A stretch of 64,000 nucleotides of DNA from Candidatus Bilamarchaeum dharawalense (GTDB lineage: Archaea; Micrarchaeota; Micrarchaeia; Anstonellales; Bilamarchaeaceae), in the NCBI GenBank assembly GCA_902386555.1, contig CABMJJ010000007.1, positions 161,514-225,513 of the forward strand. Reading direction: 5' to 3'. Below the pieces are notes generated by a model, which had not been told where the DNA came from, did no database searches, and saw only the letters and a list, made by a program, of their open reading frames with translations. The number at the start of each line of letters is the position of its first letter. The stretch's first letter is position 1. Shown piece by piece: positions 25,130 through 34,042 of this stretch. The position numbers were made by a program, and so were the translations under genes.

Positions 25130-27964
25130 CTAATCAAGAACAATGGCTGGCTTTCCCGGCATTGCATTCTTAGCCCTTTCATGCTGGGACTTATCCTCAA
25201 GCATCACTTCGATTTCACATTTGAATTCATTTTTGAAAAAGTCAATGGCACTGATAAGAGCTACAAGTTCATCAGCTGCACTGGAAACCGAACCAAGGGA
25301 ATGGACATTCTTTGCAAGAGATTTTGCCATCTTTTGAACAACATCCATTTTTGTTTTCATTTCCGGATCGCCAGATGCTGCCTTCATAATTTTATCAAAT
25401 GCTTTTTCCTTTGCTATTATAGTGTATATCCTACGCTTAAGGTCATTGGCAACAAAAATCGAAATCTTGGTTGGTTTTTTCTTTAACAGGGTTTCAAGAT
25501 TATCAATATCCTCTCGAACTTTTACCACGAGGGCTTCTCCGGCTTCAACTTCATCGCTAATGACAGATGGATCCACTTCAGGGAATTTTGCAGTGGCAAC
25601 CAACCCAGTTTGGCCAGACATTTCCCAGAATTCTTCAGCATAGTGAGGCATGAATGGTGCGATTAGAGGAATCCATTTTACAAAAAAGCTATGCAGACCA
25701 GAATAGTCTCCATTGTTTCTTTTACCATACCATTTGAGATCATCAAATACGCCGTAGAAAATTTCAAGTGAAAGTTCCCTCATTTGGATTTTTTCATAGA
25801 GCGCGGATGCTTTTTGGATCCTACGATTAAGACGGGAATTAAGCCATTTTCCAATATGTGTTCCGTAAAGTGGGTCAGCAGTAGACGCTGGTGAGCCCAT
25901 TAGGATTTTCCATGCTTTACCTGATGATTCCACCATTTTTGCAATCTGTTCTATTCTTGTTCTGGTTCCTTCTGCAACGGTTTTATTGAAATCAGTGTCA
26001 CTGGAAAGATCTGCACCGCAAACAACCGAGAAACGAATGACATCAGCACCATATTCCGTAATTGCTTTTCTCAGGGGTAAAATATTGCCCATGCTTTTTG
26101 ACATCTTCTTGCCATCCATGAGAACAAAACCATTGGTAACAATTTGTTTTGGCCAGTGTTTTTTGTCAAAAATCGCAACATGATTGAAGATGAAAAAGGG
26201 CAGGTGATTTCGAACCAGATCTGCACCTGAATGCCTTGAATCAAGGGGATACCAGTAGACGAAACTTTCTCTGATTTTATCCAGCTTGGCATTGCCACTG
26301 CCCTTTCCCAGTAGCACATAATCAAAGAATTTCTCATCAAGCTGCTCTGGAGTAAAATCATTGAGCAGATGAGCAATGGTATAAAACGCCATGTAGATGG
26401 TGGAATCGGACAGGGCTTCTATCATCTGGGTTTTATCAAATGGAAAACGAGTACCAAGACCAGCAGCACGAGTACACGCCTTCTCCCTAAGCCAGCCGGC
26501 AATGTAAAGATAATCTGCGCGGTTCTTTTCTGGGATTATGCTCATGGAATTTATACATTCCCGCGCCTTTGTTTTCCATGATTCATCGCCATAATTAAGG
26601 AACCACTGGTTTTTCACCACATTTGCTATTACTTCGGCACCGCAGCGGCAATACACTGGTTTGTTATCAATCTCCCAGAACATAACTCCATCCTGGGATT
26701 TTTGAAGATCTTTTTTAATTAGTTCTTGACAATCTGGTACGCTCATGCCAGAATATTTCCCACAGCTATTTTTCATGATACCTTTGCGAAAAACACGACG
26801 ATTAAGTTCGCCTTTTGCTTCTTCCAGTTTATCTTTTTGATCTGCTGAGGTAACGCCAAATTCCTTTCCAATTGAATCTCCCAGATCCTCACCCATGCCT
26901 TCCACGTTTATTATAGGAATTGGTTTGAGTTTTGCAACCACATTTGGATCAAGACCATATTGTTTAACCAGGGTTGAATCGGCCTGTATTTTACGTAACT
27001 CATAGAGGTCAACTGGATCTTCCAGGGCAGAGTACACAAGACCAGAACCAACGGTGATGTCGATAAATCCTGCAGGAAGTATATATAATTCATAATTAAC
27101 AATGGGACCCTTAGCCCATTTTCCTATCAGTTCTTTTGCAGTTATTTCGCCAATTATTTTTGCATTTGAATCAAACTGGCTGTGGATTTTCGCAATTGCC
27201 GCATCCCCAACAACCCATTTTTCGTCTTTAACCTGGACTATCTTGTATTTGCCATGGGGATCAATCCAGAGATTGGACTGACCCAGAAGAGCATCTGGAC
27301 GGGTGGTTCCAGTCACTAGAATCAGATCGGAATTTTTTAGACGAAATTTGATCCACATGAATTCCTTTATCTCAGGATCCACGTCGCCTTTCGTATCATG
27401 CGCCCCCACTGCATTGTTATCCTTTGGACACCAGGGGACAGCATGTTCACCCTGTACGAGAAGGCCCATGTCCTTGAATTTTTTAAATTGCCATTCTATG
27501 AATTTATTGAATCGTTGGTCGAATGAGTAAAATTTTCTACGCCAGTCAATGGAATAGCCCATTTCCTTCATGCCTTCTTCTATTTCATGAGAGAAGTGCA
27601 TAACCAGGTTGCGTGGCTCTGTAAGACCGGCAGCAGTTTCCCTACTTATTCCGTAGATTCTTTCAAAAACACTGAGAACATCTTCATCCTTGTCTGCAAT
27701 CCGCTTTGCCATTGCAATGATCGGCGTACCAGTTACGTGGAATGCCATGGGGAACAGCACATTATAGCCCAAAAGACGAAGGTATCGAACATAGATATCA
27801 GTTGTGGTATAGGTCCTACCATGGCCTATATGCTGAGGGGAATTGGGATAGGGAAAGGCTGCAGTGATATATTTTTTTTCCTTGGTGCTGACCGGATCAA
27901 CCTGAAATACCTTTGCTTCAGTCCACCTGGTGGACCATTTCTTCTCGAGAGTAGTAGAATCCAT
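25130..27964 (-). CDS. leuS: Leucyl-tRNA synthetase, archaeal type
   Basis: A 944-residue class I synthetase charging tRNA-Leu. It begins MDSTTLEKKWSTRWTEAKVF, the usual start of archaeal LeuRS. The HIGH motif is in PNSPQHIGHGRTYT, the editing domain follows (TGTTRPDALLGQSN), and KMSKSMGN is present near residue 640. The C-terminal part is the archaeal type. A frame from ATG 28030 would add 22 residues. I prefer 27964 because TTAAAAACA lies about 26 bases upstream, fitting a leaderless start. Confidence 0.95.
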   Translation of the reverse strand: MDSTTLEKKWSTRWTEAKVFQVDPVSTKEKKYITAAFPYPNSPQHIGHGRTYTTTDIYVRYLRLLGYNVLFPMAFHVTGTPIIAMAKRIADKDEDVLSVFERIYGISRETAAGLTEPRNLVMHFSHEIEEGMKEMGYSIDWRRKFYSFDQRFNKFIEWQFKKFKDMGLLVQGEHAVPWCPKDNNAVGAHDTKGDVDPEIKEFMWIKFRLKNSDLILVTGTTRPDALLGQSNLWIDPHGKYKIVQVKDEKWVVGDAAIAKIHSQFDSNAKIIGEITAKELIGKWAKGPIVNYELYILPAGFIDITVGSGLVYSALEDPVDLYELRKIQADSTLVKQYGLDPNVVAKLKPIPIINVEGMGEDLGDSIGKEFGVTSADQKDKLEEAKGELNRRVFRKGIMKNSCGKYSGMSVPDCQELIKKDLQKSQDGVMFWEIDNKPVYCRCGAEVIANVVKNQWFLNYGDESWKTKARECINSMSIIPEKNRADYLYIAGWLREKACTRAAGLGTRFPFDKTQMIEALSDSTIYMAFYTIAHLLNDFTPEQLDEKFFDYVLLGKGSGNAKLDKIRESFVYWYPLDSRHSGADLVRNHLPFFIFNHVAIFDKKHWPKQIVTNGFVLMDGKKMSKSMGNILPLRKAITEYGADVIRFSVVCGADLSSDTDFNKTVAEGTRTRIEQIAKMVESSGKAWKILMGSPASTADPLYGTHIGKWLNSRLNRRIQKASALYEKIQMRELSLEIFYGVFDDLKWYGKRNNGDYSGLHSFFVKWIPLIAPFMPHYAEEFWEMSGQTGLVATAKFPEVDPSVISDEVEAGEALVVKVREDIDNLETLLKKKPTKISIFVANDLKRRIYTIIAKEKAFDKIMKAASGDPEMKTKMDVVQKMAKSLAKNVHSLGSVSSAADELVALISAIDFFKNEFKCEIEVMLEDKSQHERAKNAMPGKPAIVLD

Positions 27965-28154
27965 AGTCTCATTTAGACTGAGAAATGTTTTTAAGTGGCT
28001 GTTTCTTACCTGGTAACTGGCTTGAGCCATGTAAAAAACAGTTAAATAATGGTAAAAAATGGTAAAAAGCGAGTATATTTAAATCCTTCACGCCAGAATA
28101 AGGAATAACCAGCACTCGCGTTGTTTTTAAAGACTTCCGAGTAAAGGTTAAAAC

Positions 28155-28586
28155 ATGGGATCAGATTTGAAAGTGGGAGATATTATGACCAAGAAGGTCG
28201 TGGTAGCACCATTTGGCAAAACCATCCTTGACGTGGCAAAACTCATGAAAAAAACGAACGTGGGTTCTGTAATTGTCGTTGAAGACAGTGAAGGAAAACA
28301 CGCAAAAGGAATTATCACAGAGAGAGACATTGTTTACAAAGTCCTTGCAAAGGGCATAGACCCTTATAATAGCAAAGTTGAAGACATCATGTCAAAGCCG
28401 CTGAGAGTGGTTAAACCCGATACTACAATCGAAGATGCAGCAAAGGCGATGAGGGAGAATAAGATAAAGAGACTTCCCGTCGTTAATGATGATAACGAAC
28501 TCATAGGAGTTTTAAGTGAAGGGGATATCATGAAGATATTCCCAGTAGTAGTAGATTTAATGGAAGAACGAGCTGCAATGTCATGA
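28155..28586 (+). CDS. Twin CBS-domain protein
   Basis: A 143-residue protein consisting of two CBS domains: residues about 7-68 (VGDIMTKKVVVAPFGKTILD, then GIITERDIVYKVL) and 72-135 (VEDIMSKPLRVVKPDTTIED, then LIGVLSEGDIMKIF). Such stand-alone Bateman modules bind adenine nucleotides and act as energy sensors or regulators of partners. The partner is unknown. TTTTTAAAG centred 28 bases before ATG suggests a leaderless transcript. Its stop codon lies inside the first of two perfect hairpins. Confidence 0.93.
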   Translation: MGSDLKVGDIMTKKVVVAPFGKTILDVAKLMKKTNVGSVIVVEDSEGKHAKGIITERDIVYKVLAKGIDPYNSKVEDIMSKPLRVVKPDTTIEDAAKAMRENKIKRLPVVNDDNELIGVLSEGDIMKIFPVVVDLMEERAAMS

Positions 28587-28604
28587 ACGACGTTTCGTTC
28601 ATGA
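28581..28604. repeat. Perfect inverted repeat overlapping the CBS gene stop
   Basis: TCATGAACGA (28581-28590) and TCGTTCATGA (28595-28604) are exact inverses separated by CGTT. The TGA stop of the CBS gene is inside the left arm. No T-run follows, so it is not a normal archaeal terminator. Confidence 0.75.
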
Positions 28605-28611
28605 ACACTTC

Positions 28612-28633
28612 CATGGACGTTTCAACGTCCATG
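28612..28633. repeat. Second perfect inverted repeat
   Basis: CATGGACGTT (28612-28621) and AACGTCCATG (28624-28633) are exact inverses around a two-base centre. It is eight bases after the first repeat. Its 22-base length and CATG ends match the inner 22 bases of the first repeat. Confidence 0.75.
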
Positions 28634-28645
28634 ATATGTCATAAT

Positions 28646-28812
28646 CACTGTGCATGGATGGCCACCTGAGCCATTGAGCTATGAAGGAATGTTTATTCCG
28701 AAAGGAAAGGACAGCCCTTACGGGCGGTCAACAGTGCACAGGATATCTCTAATTCTGATCCCGAAGTAGTGTAAGCTTGGGGCTGATAGCAAGGTTCCAA
28801 GGTAGAATGTAA
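28646..28812 (+). ncRNA. Candidate structured RNA or long dnaG leader, family unknown
   Basis: The 240-base gap before dnaG has no usable frame and is richer in GC than neighbouring gaps. By eye it folds as a multi-branch element: CTGTGCA (28648-28654) pairs with TGCACAG (28735-28741). Inside are three hairpins: ATGGC/GCCAT (28658-28662 and 28670-28674), GGAAT/ATTCC (28686-28690 and 28695-28699) and GCCC/GGGC (28714-28717 and 28722-28725). A further hairpin CCCGAAG/CTTGGGG follows (28770-28791). It could be an independent RNA or a cis-acting leader. It matches none of RNase P, SRP, tRNA or 5S convincingly. Confidence 0.4.
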
Positions 28813-28829
28813 CTAAGGAGTTGAAAAAA

Positions 28830-30176
28830 ATGGCTAAAACGTATATTGATACAGTAAAATATTTGGTTTATACAAATGTAGAAATTGGCGGTTTGGTTGA
28901 AAAACCAGACGTGGTAGGGGCCATATTCGGCCAGACCGAAGGGCTTCTAGGAGATGAACTTGACCTGAGAGATTTACAAAAGAACGGTAGAATTGGCAGA
29001 ATAGAAGTAGACCTCGCTGGCAAGGATGGCAAAACAACAGGAATTATCAAGATACCCAGCAGCCTGGATATGGTGGAAACCTGTATAATTGCAGCAGCTC
29101 TTGAAACCGTGGACAGAGTTGGACCCTGTGAAGCTAGGCTCAAGATTACCAAGGTGGAAGATACAAGAAATCTTAAGAGAAAACACCTGGTGGACCGAGC
29201 TAAAAACTTGCTAAAAACCCTGTTAAACACAGAAATACCTGAAAGCAAGGAAATATCCCAATTGGTTAGAGATGAGGTTAAAACAGCCGAAATAACTGAA
29301 TATGGATATGATAGATTGCCTGCTGGACCATCCATTGAAAAGGATAATGAAGTGGTTTTTGTTGAAGGCAGAGCAGATGTTGTTAATCTTCTCAAAAATG
29401 ACATTACCAATGTAATTGCCATAGGCGGTGCAAAGGTAACCAGAACAATCGTAGACCTTTCTAAAAAGAAAGAGGTAACTTTGTTCCTTGATGGGGATAG
29501 AGGCGGAGACATAATTCTAAACGAACTTGCCCAAGGGGGAGTGGATATTGACTTTATCTCAAGAGCTCCGGCTGGTCTTGAAGTTGAAGAACTTACCAGA
29601 AAGGAGATCATAAAGTATTTGAGAAATAGAATTCCATTCGAACAGGGCAGTGCAAAAAACAACAGAACTCAGGAACGAAGAAATAACAATGAGGTTCCTC
29701 GATTTAGACAGCCAGTTGTAGTGGAAAAACAGGAGGACTTTTCAATAGATATTGAAGAGGATGTTGCCCCACCACCTCAGCCGGTGTTTGAAAAGAAATT
29801 CAAAAAGAAAGAACCTGAGGATAATGGACTGGATATTCCAAGATTGGATGAGCCAGAGATTATAAACAAGGAGCAGCCAACAACAGCAAAGCTTACCAAA
29901 GCTGATTTGATGAAAGAATTGGACAACCTTGGTAACACATTAAAAGCAAGATTCTATAATGAGAATTTTGAAAAAGTGAATGAGGTTGCTGTAAGGGATG
30001 TTATCAAATCGCTTGGCGAAACAAACAATGTCCACGCAATAGTGTTTGATGGTATTATCACCCAAAGATTAGCTGACCTTGCTTCTAAACAAGGGGTGAA
30101 ATTGCTTATAGGTCTTAAGATAGGCAATGTGAACAAGGTACCAGATAACATTGAGATTATAACAAAATCTAAGTAA
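28830..30176 (+). CDS. dnaG: Archaeal DnaG primase-like protein
   Basis: A 448-residue protein with a central TOPRIM domain: Glu179 in EVVFVEGRADVVNLL and Asp221-x-Asp223 in LFLDGDRGGD. The N-terminal region (about 1-165) and the Pro/Glu-rich linker before the C-terminal helical part match archaeal DnaG. In archaea the protein associates with the RNA exosome and may have primase activity. The start is ATG 28830, nine bases after AAGGAG; a TTG at 28821 is an unlikely alternative. The long upstream gap holds the structured element described separately. Confidence 0.95.
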   Translation: MAKTYIDTVKYLVYTNVEIGGLVEKPDVVGAIFGQTEGLLGDELDLRDLQKNGRIGRIEVDLAGKDGKTTGIIKIPSSLDMVETCIIAAALETVDRVGPCEARLKITKVEDTRNLKRKHLVDRAKNLLKTLLNTEIPESKEISQLVRDEVKTAEITEYGYDRLPAGPSIEKDNEVVFVEGRADVVNLLKNDITNVIAIGGAKVTRTIVDLSKKKEVTLFLDGDRGGDIILNELAQGGVDIDFISRAPAGLEVEELTRKEIIKYLRNRIPFEQGSAKNNRTQERRNNNEVPRFRQPVVVEKQEDFSIDIEEDVAPPPQPVFEKKFKKKEPEDNGLDIPRLDEPEIINKEQPTTAKLTKADLMKELDNLGNTLKARFYNENFEKVNEVAVRDVIKSLGETNNVHAIVFDGIITQRLADLASKQGVKLLIGLKIGNVNKVPDNIEIITKSK

Positions 30177-30200
30177 TTTTTTAATATTTTTATTTCTTAT
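30177..30200 (+). terminator. T-rich terminator after dnaG
   Basis: A run of TTTTTTAA, ATTTTTATTT and similar T-blocks begins directly after the dnaG stop, as expected for archaeal termination. The rest of the convergent gap to 30254 is AT-rich without other recognisable elements. Confidence 0.5.
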
Positions 30201-30254
30201 TTTGTCTTTTACCTGTACAATTTCTAGACCCAAAATTAGATATAAAATAAAAAA

Positions 30255-30770
30255 TTAGCCTTCTTTGTACAAACTCAGATCAAATGTAACCATATAGGTT
30301 GAACCATCTGGATTTACCACAGTGCCCAATCTTCTGATTTTGACTACGTGAATGGTATCTACCGGCGGGGTGGATGGATCATAACCAAGAATAATTGGAT
30401 TATGAACATCGGTAACATTGGCTATTTCTAAAGTTGCCTTGTATGGCGTGCTTAGGTTTTGATAAAGCCAATCTGGGTTGCCAAGGCTGTTGACCATTGC
30501 ACAGTTAAGTAAAGAGGAATTGACTCGTCGGTCAGACCAGCTCAATCCAAAACCAAGCTGTTGAATATCTGCACAGTTGGGGGATGGCGATGGTGGTGCG
30601 AATAGAAGATTTGAAACTCGAATTGCTTCTTTTGAAATGGGATCGTTTTGATAGTCTAAAAATGACCGGACACTATGCCAATAGGATAGTAAAGCCACTA
30701 ACGCAAGAACGAAAATGACTGCTGCGATGATCGCGTCAAAACTAAAATATTGTCCTTTGAAAAATTTCAT
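30255..30770 (-). CDS. Prepilin-like protein (171 aa)
   Basis: The N-terminus MKFFKGQYFSFDAIIAAVIF shows a short basic leader with KGQ directly before a hydrophobic helix (about 11-31), the mark of a class III signal. The mature domain is about 135 residues with two or three cysteines. The start is ATG 30770, behind an AGGTG ribosome site. It is the last gene of a run of five prepilin-like genes, probably minor pilins or pseudopilins of one system. Confidence 0.7.
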   Translation of the reverse strand: MKFFKGQYFSFDAIIAAVIFVLALVALLSYWHSVRSFLDYQNDPISKEAIRVSNLLFAPPSPSPNCADIQQLGFGLSWSDRRVNSSLLNCAMVNSLGNPDWLYQNLSTPYKATLEIANVTDVHNPIILGYDPSTPPVDTIHVVKIRRLGTVVNPDGSTYMVTFDLSLYKEG

Positions 30771-30780
30771 ACGTTGGCAC

Positions 30781-31248
30781 CTAGGTTTGTATGATGGTAA
30801 GATTCTCACCATCATTTATTAACGTTAACACATTTGAACATTGATCACTATATAATTTTTCAGCACTCAGACAGGCTCCAGTGGTATTGTATTTGTAGAT
30901 TGGAACGTAGTACTGGTAGCTAAAATTTCCATAGCTTCCTTCCCATTCAATAACAACCACTGGCTTTGGAGCATTAAGATTTGATAGATCAACGGTATAG
31001 GGAACATTGAAGATGGTTTTTGGGAAATTGTATTTATAGGAAAACCCTTCCCCACCCTTAACCGACAGGGTCAGGATATTTACAAATTCATCTCCTGCTT
31101 CCTTTACTGCCTTATTTTGCTGAAGTGGGATCTCGGTTTTTTGTAAATCGCTAACAACCAGGAAAGCAACTATGGCAATGATAATGAAAACAGAGGTGTA
31201 AAGCATGAATTCAGTGGCGACTTGACCCCTTTTATTTAGCTGGTGCAT
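30781..31248 (-). CDS. Prepilin-like protein (155 aa)
   Basis: It begins MHQLNKRGQVATEFMLYTSV, an exemplary class III signal: KRG, then Q, a T-E pair at +4/+5 and a hydrophobic helix to about residue 30. The Glu at mature position 5 is the residue that interacts between pilin subunits in type IV pili. The mature domain ends with several Asn-x-Thr/Ser sites and cysteines (CLSAEKLYSDQC). It overlaps the end of the upstream gene by 17 bases. Confidence 0.8.
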   Translation of the reverse strand: MHQLNKRGQVATEFMLYTSVFIIIAIVAFLVVSDLQKTEIPLQQNKAVKEAGDEFVNILTLSVKGGEGFSYKYNFPKTIFNVPYTVDLSNLNAPKPVVVIEWEGSYGNFSYQYYVPIYKYNTTGACLSAEKLYSDQCSNVLTLINDGENLTIIQT

Positions 31249-31669
31249 ATATTTTTACCTCTACTTGATCACCACTAGTGGCTGGAACCGCAAGGACTGT
31301 CACCTTGAATAAACCAGTGTGTTTACCAAGAGAATAGTTTGAAGCACTTATCCTAGCGATGGTTGGGGCAACTGCATCAAAATCACCATTGTTGGTCTTT
31401 ATGCGAACAACAATTTCACCATCAGAAGCATAGATGTCTTCTGTGGATACTGGGACATTGAGTAGAATTTCTCTTTGTGCTCCGGCACCCTGGGCATAGA
31501 CACTATTCATTGTATCTGCCAGTGTTCTTGCTGATGCATCTGCCTGAGCCTTGGATGCATCTTCATAGCCAATAGAGGTAAAGGAGAGCAACAAAAACAA
31601 AACCGGCACAGTAAATGCCAAAACCACACCGAAGGTTGTAAGAAGTTCAAAGGATGATTGTGCTTTCAT
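31232..31669 (-). CDS. Prepilin-like protein (145 aa)
   Basis: The start ATG 31669 shares its A with the stop of the upstream gene (TAATG). The N-terminus MKAQSSFELLTTFGVVLAF is a class III signal with the Glu in the right place and a short leader (MKA). The mature part is a small beta-rich domain without cysteine. It belongs to the same coupled cluster. Confidence 0.78.
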   Translation of the reverse strand: MKAQSSFELLTTFGVVLAFTVPVLFLLLSFTSIGYEDASKAQADASARTLADTMNSVYAQGAGAQREILLNVPVSTEDIYASDGEIVVRIKTNNGDFDAVAPTIARISASNYSLGKHTGLFKVTVLAVPATSGDQVEVKIYAPAK

Positions 31670-33267
31670 TAGTCGCACCCCGCACCATGATCACAAGTTA
31701 TGTCACCAAGATCGTACCAGGCTTGAACATCTGGGCTAACTGCAAAGATTCCTGTTTGTGGAGAATCTGAACAGGAAGCTAGATTTTTGCAACCAGGTAA
31801 ACCACGGACTTTATAGGCAACCAAGGAATTGTTGAATAGTTGACGATCCAATCTGCTATTGGTGTCATAGGCAGCAGTGTCATTTGCATAAATGCCTATC
31901 ACAAAAGTTTCAATGCCAAATTCCGTGCTATTTCTTGAATAGGAATTGGAAAGTAATCTTTGGAAGTAGGATGGTGCCTGGGGATTGTGAGTGTAATAAC
32001 CACACATCACAAAGTCACGAATCAGTTCAACCGAATAAACTCCAGTATAGGTGTTGCTTAATTTGTATTCAGGATGACTCGCCACCTCGCTTTCAGTATA
32101 GTCAGTTATGAACAATGCACAACGACGAGATTCGTTGCTGCCATCGAAAAGAGGACAGAGATCAGCAGAACCTGGGTTGAAATTTTTAGATACGATAAAG
32201 GGTTTGCTGGTTGAGATTACATCAAAAGATGTACGGTATTCTATGGTACAGGACGGAGGGGCATATTCCACTGGATTGAAAGTATCATTTTCATTTTTAT
32301 AGGTAGTACCGCTGGCAGTACAATTGGATGGATTGCCAGGTGTATTAGTTAGAATATATCCGCCAAATCCTTCATAAACTTCATGTGGAAGTGAGGTTAT
32401 CTCAGAGTAGGTTCCGGTAAGAATGTAGAATGGCCTAAGTTCTGGCGACACTGTATTTGCATCAGGAATATGATCATAGGTCGAAGTACCAGCAGTGGCC
32501 AAATAACCATAGAACCAGCCCTGCCCACCTCGAACTGAAGTGGATGTTTTGTTAACTTTGATATCTGAATAGGTTAGATAGTTGGTTTTATTGAAGAAGA
32601 ACATTCTGTAAACAGCTTTTGGATCACCAAGATGGGAATTGGCTTTGGTTTCTCGTAAAAGTGCCGGATCAACAAGCCCGGTAATGGAAAGTTGATTATT
32701 TATAGTATAGGTCCTTGAAACAGAAGAGGTGTTGGTTAGATCCTTCAGACCAAGTTTTATCTTAAATGAATAGTTTATCAGATCAATATCATCTTGGACA
32801 AAATGAAAATCATAGATGCTGAAATCGCTTACATAAACACCGATGGCAAGCAGGGATGCATTAAGATTATTTACCCAGGATCGGAAGGAAGAATTTTCTT
32901 CCTGTGAAATGGGTCCACCTGCCCCTATAAAGTAGTTTTGTTTAGCTGAACCGTTGGCAGCAAGTTCAAACATGGCTTTCTCAATATTTTGACTTTCGTT
33001 GCCCACAGGTCCAACCCTAACTTCATAGTCCACAGCATGAGTATTAAGTCTTGAAAGCGCGCGGTTCATTATTAGATCAGACACATTACCCATTTTTTGT
33101 GGGGTGATCTGCTCTATTGCAAGCTCTATTGTTGATTGCTTATAGAAGTCAGCAAATGACTTTTCAGAAGTTTCAACAGACTTTACCCAAACTGAGATTG
33201 ACAACAGAATGTAGGTAAGTATAAGGAAGATCGTTACCGTGAAAAGAAATCCTTTTTTATCCAACAT
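31669..33267 (-). CDS. Large prepilin-like surface protein (532 aa)
   Basis: It begins MLDKKGFLFTVTIFLILTYI: KKG before a hydrophobic helix, a class III-like signal in which the conserved Glu is absent, as in some minor pilins. The mature part is about 500 residues with several cysteine pairs (NPSNCTASG, PPSCTIEYR, SADLCPLF, SRRCALF, ending ITCDHGAGC) and many N-x-S/T sites, suggesting a large extracellular adhesive or tip subunit (inference). The start 33267 follows AGGTGATT. It is the largest member of the cluster and overlaps the next by one base. Confidence 0.72.
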   Translation of the reverse strand: MLDKKGFLFTVTIFLILTYILLSISVWVKSVETSEKSFADFYKQSTIELAIEQITPQKMGNVSDLIMNRALSRLNTHAVDYEVRVGPVGNESQNIEKAMFELAANGSAKQNYFIGAGGPISQEENSSFRSWVNNLNASLLAIGVYVSDFSIYDFHFVQDDIDLINYSFKIKLGLKDLTNTSSVSRTYTINNQLSITGLVDPALLRETKANSHLGDPKAVYRMFFFNKTNYLTYSDIKVNKTSTSVRGGQGWFYGYLATAGTSTYDHIPDANTVSPELRPFYILTGTYSEITSLPHEVYEGFGGYILTNTPGNPSNCTASGTTYKNENDTFNPVEYAPPSCTIEYRTSFDVISTSKPFIVSKNFNPGSADLCPLFDGSNESRRCALFITDYTESEVASHPEYKLSNTYTGVYSVELIRDFVMCGYYTHNPQAPSYFQRLLSNSYSRNSTEFGIETFVIGIYANDTAAYDTNSRLDRQLFNNSLVAYKVRGLPGCKNLASCSDSPQTGIFAVSPDVQAWYDLGDITCDHGAGCD

Positions 33268-33273
33268 AATCAC

Positions 33274-33978
33274 CTAGATGAAAACAGTAAATTTCACAAC
33301 CCGAACATCAGTCGAAGGAACAAGATCGCCGTGGAGAAGATTTTCTGGAGGGGTATTTCCTATGATGGTTCCATTGGAACCTGGAGAAGAACCATTGATT
33401 TGCAATAGTCCGCAGGTAATTTCACCCCAATTAGTCCAGGTTGAACCGTCTGAACCAGGAACACCTTCCACCCAACCTGCACCAAAACCACAGCTATTGT
33501 AATTGTAAGGAGTTTTACCCATTTTCTTTAGAGTATCAGGATAGTTAAATACCATAATTTGAGTGGACACTTGAAGTTTCCTTGTAGTCTTCGCATGAGG
33601 ATCAGATGGTTTAGCAGAAGTATTGTAGGCAACCAGCCAGGTTTGACCCATGTCTTTGCTAACCTCAATAGCATAGCCAAATTGATTTGGTACCATTGAA
33701 CCCACAGTATCTTGAATAAGATTTTCTGGGAAGGTCGCAGCTTCAGGGAATGCAATGTTATCTAGAACTGAAGTTCCTGCATTTGAACATGGAGAGTACA
33801 ATGTGGAACATCGAGTAGTTGAAAGTGAATAGAGCACATCCCTAGTAAGGTAATGGGCTTGGGTCAGAAGATAATAATAGGCCGATGGCACGCTTGAGAA
33901 GAATATTAAGGAATAAATAACCACCAAAGCAAGCGTGAAGGCTACAAAAGCATCTAGAGAGAATATGAACGCACGCAT
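33274..33978 (-). CDS. Prepilin-like protein (234 aa)
   Basis: It begins MRAFIFSLDAFVAFTLALVV, a short leader then hydrophobic helix to about 28. This is the 'FSLDAF' type of class III-like N-terminus seen in the 171-residue member too (YFSFDAI). Cysteines at STTRCSTLYSPCSN and NSCGFGAG and ITCGLL suggest disulphides outside. TTTTAAAAG centred about 27 bases before its ATG suggests that it starts the transcription unit of the five genes. Confidence 0.7.
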   Translation of the reverse strand: MRAFIFSLDAFVAFTLALVVIYSLIFFSSVPSAYYYLLTQAHYLTRDVLYSLSTTRCSTLYSPCSNAGTSVLDNIAFPEAATFPENLIQDTVGSMVPNQFGYAIEVSKDMGQTWLVAYNTSAKPSDPHAKTTRKLQVSTQIMVFNYPDTLKKMGKTPYNYNSCGFGAGWVEGVPGSDGSTWTNWGEITCGLLQINGSSPGSNGTIIGNTPPENLLHGDLVPSTDVRVVKFTVFI

Positions 33979-34042
33979 GAATAAACAATGGATGGGGGTC
34001 TTTTAAAACCTATACGCTTTTTTTACTTTTTCAGCCACAGCC

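Noticed and set aside
28634..28829. RNase P RNA, SRP RNA or 5S rRNA in the dnaG upstream gap
   Set aside because: Short matches (GGCGGTCA, GATCCCGAA...TAAGC, GGAAAGG) recall 5S and RNase P, but the closing helices and other conserved blocks of these RNAs are missing.
28868..29662. 264-residue frame opposite dnaG
   Set aside because: It is antisense to a clearly conserved gene and has no promoter, ribosome site or family pattern.
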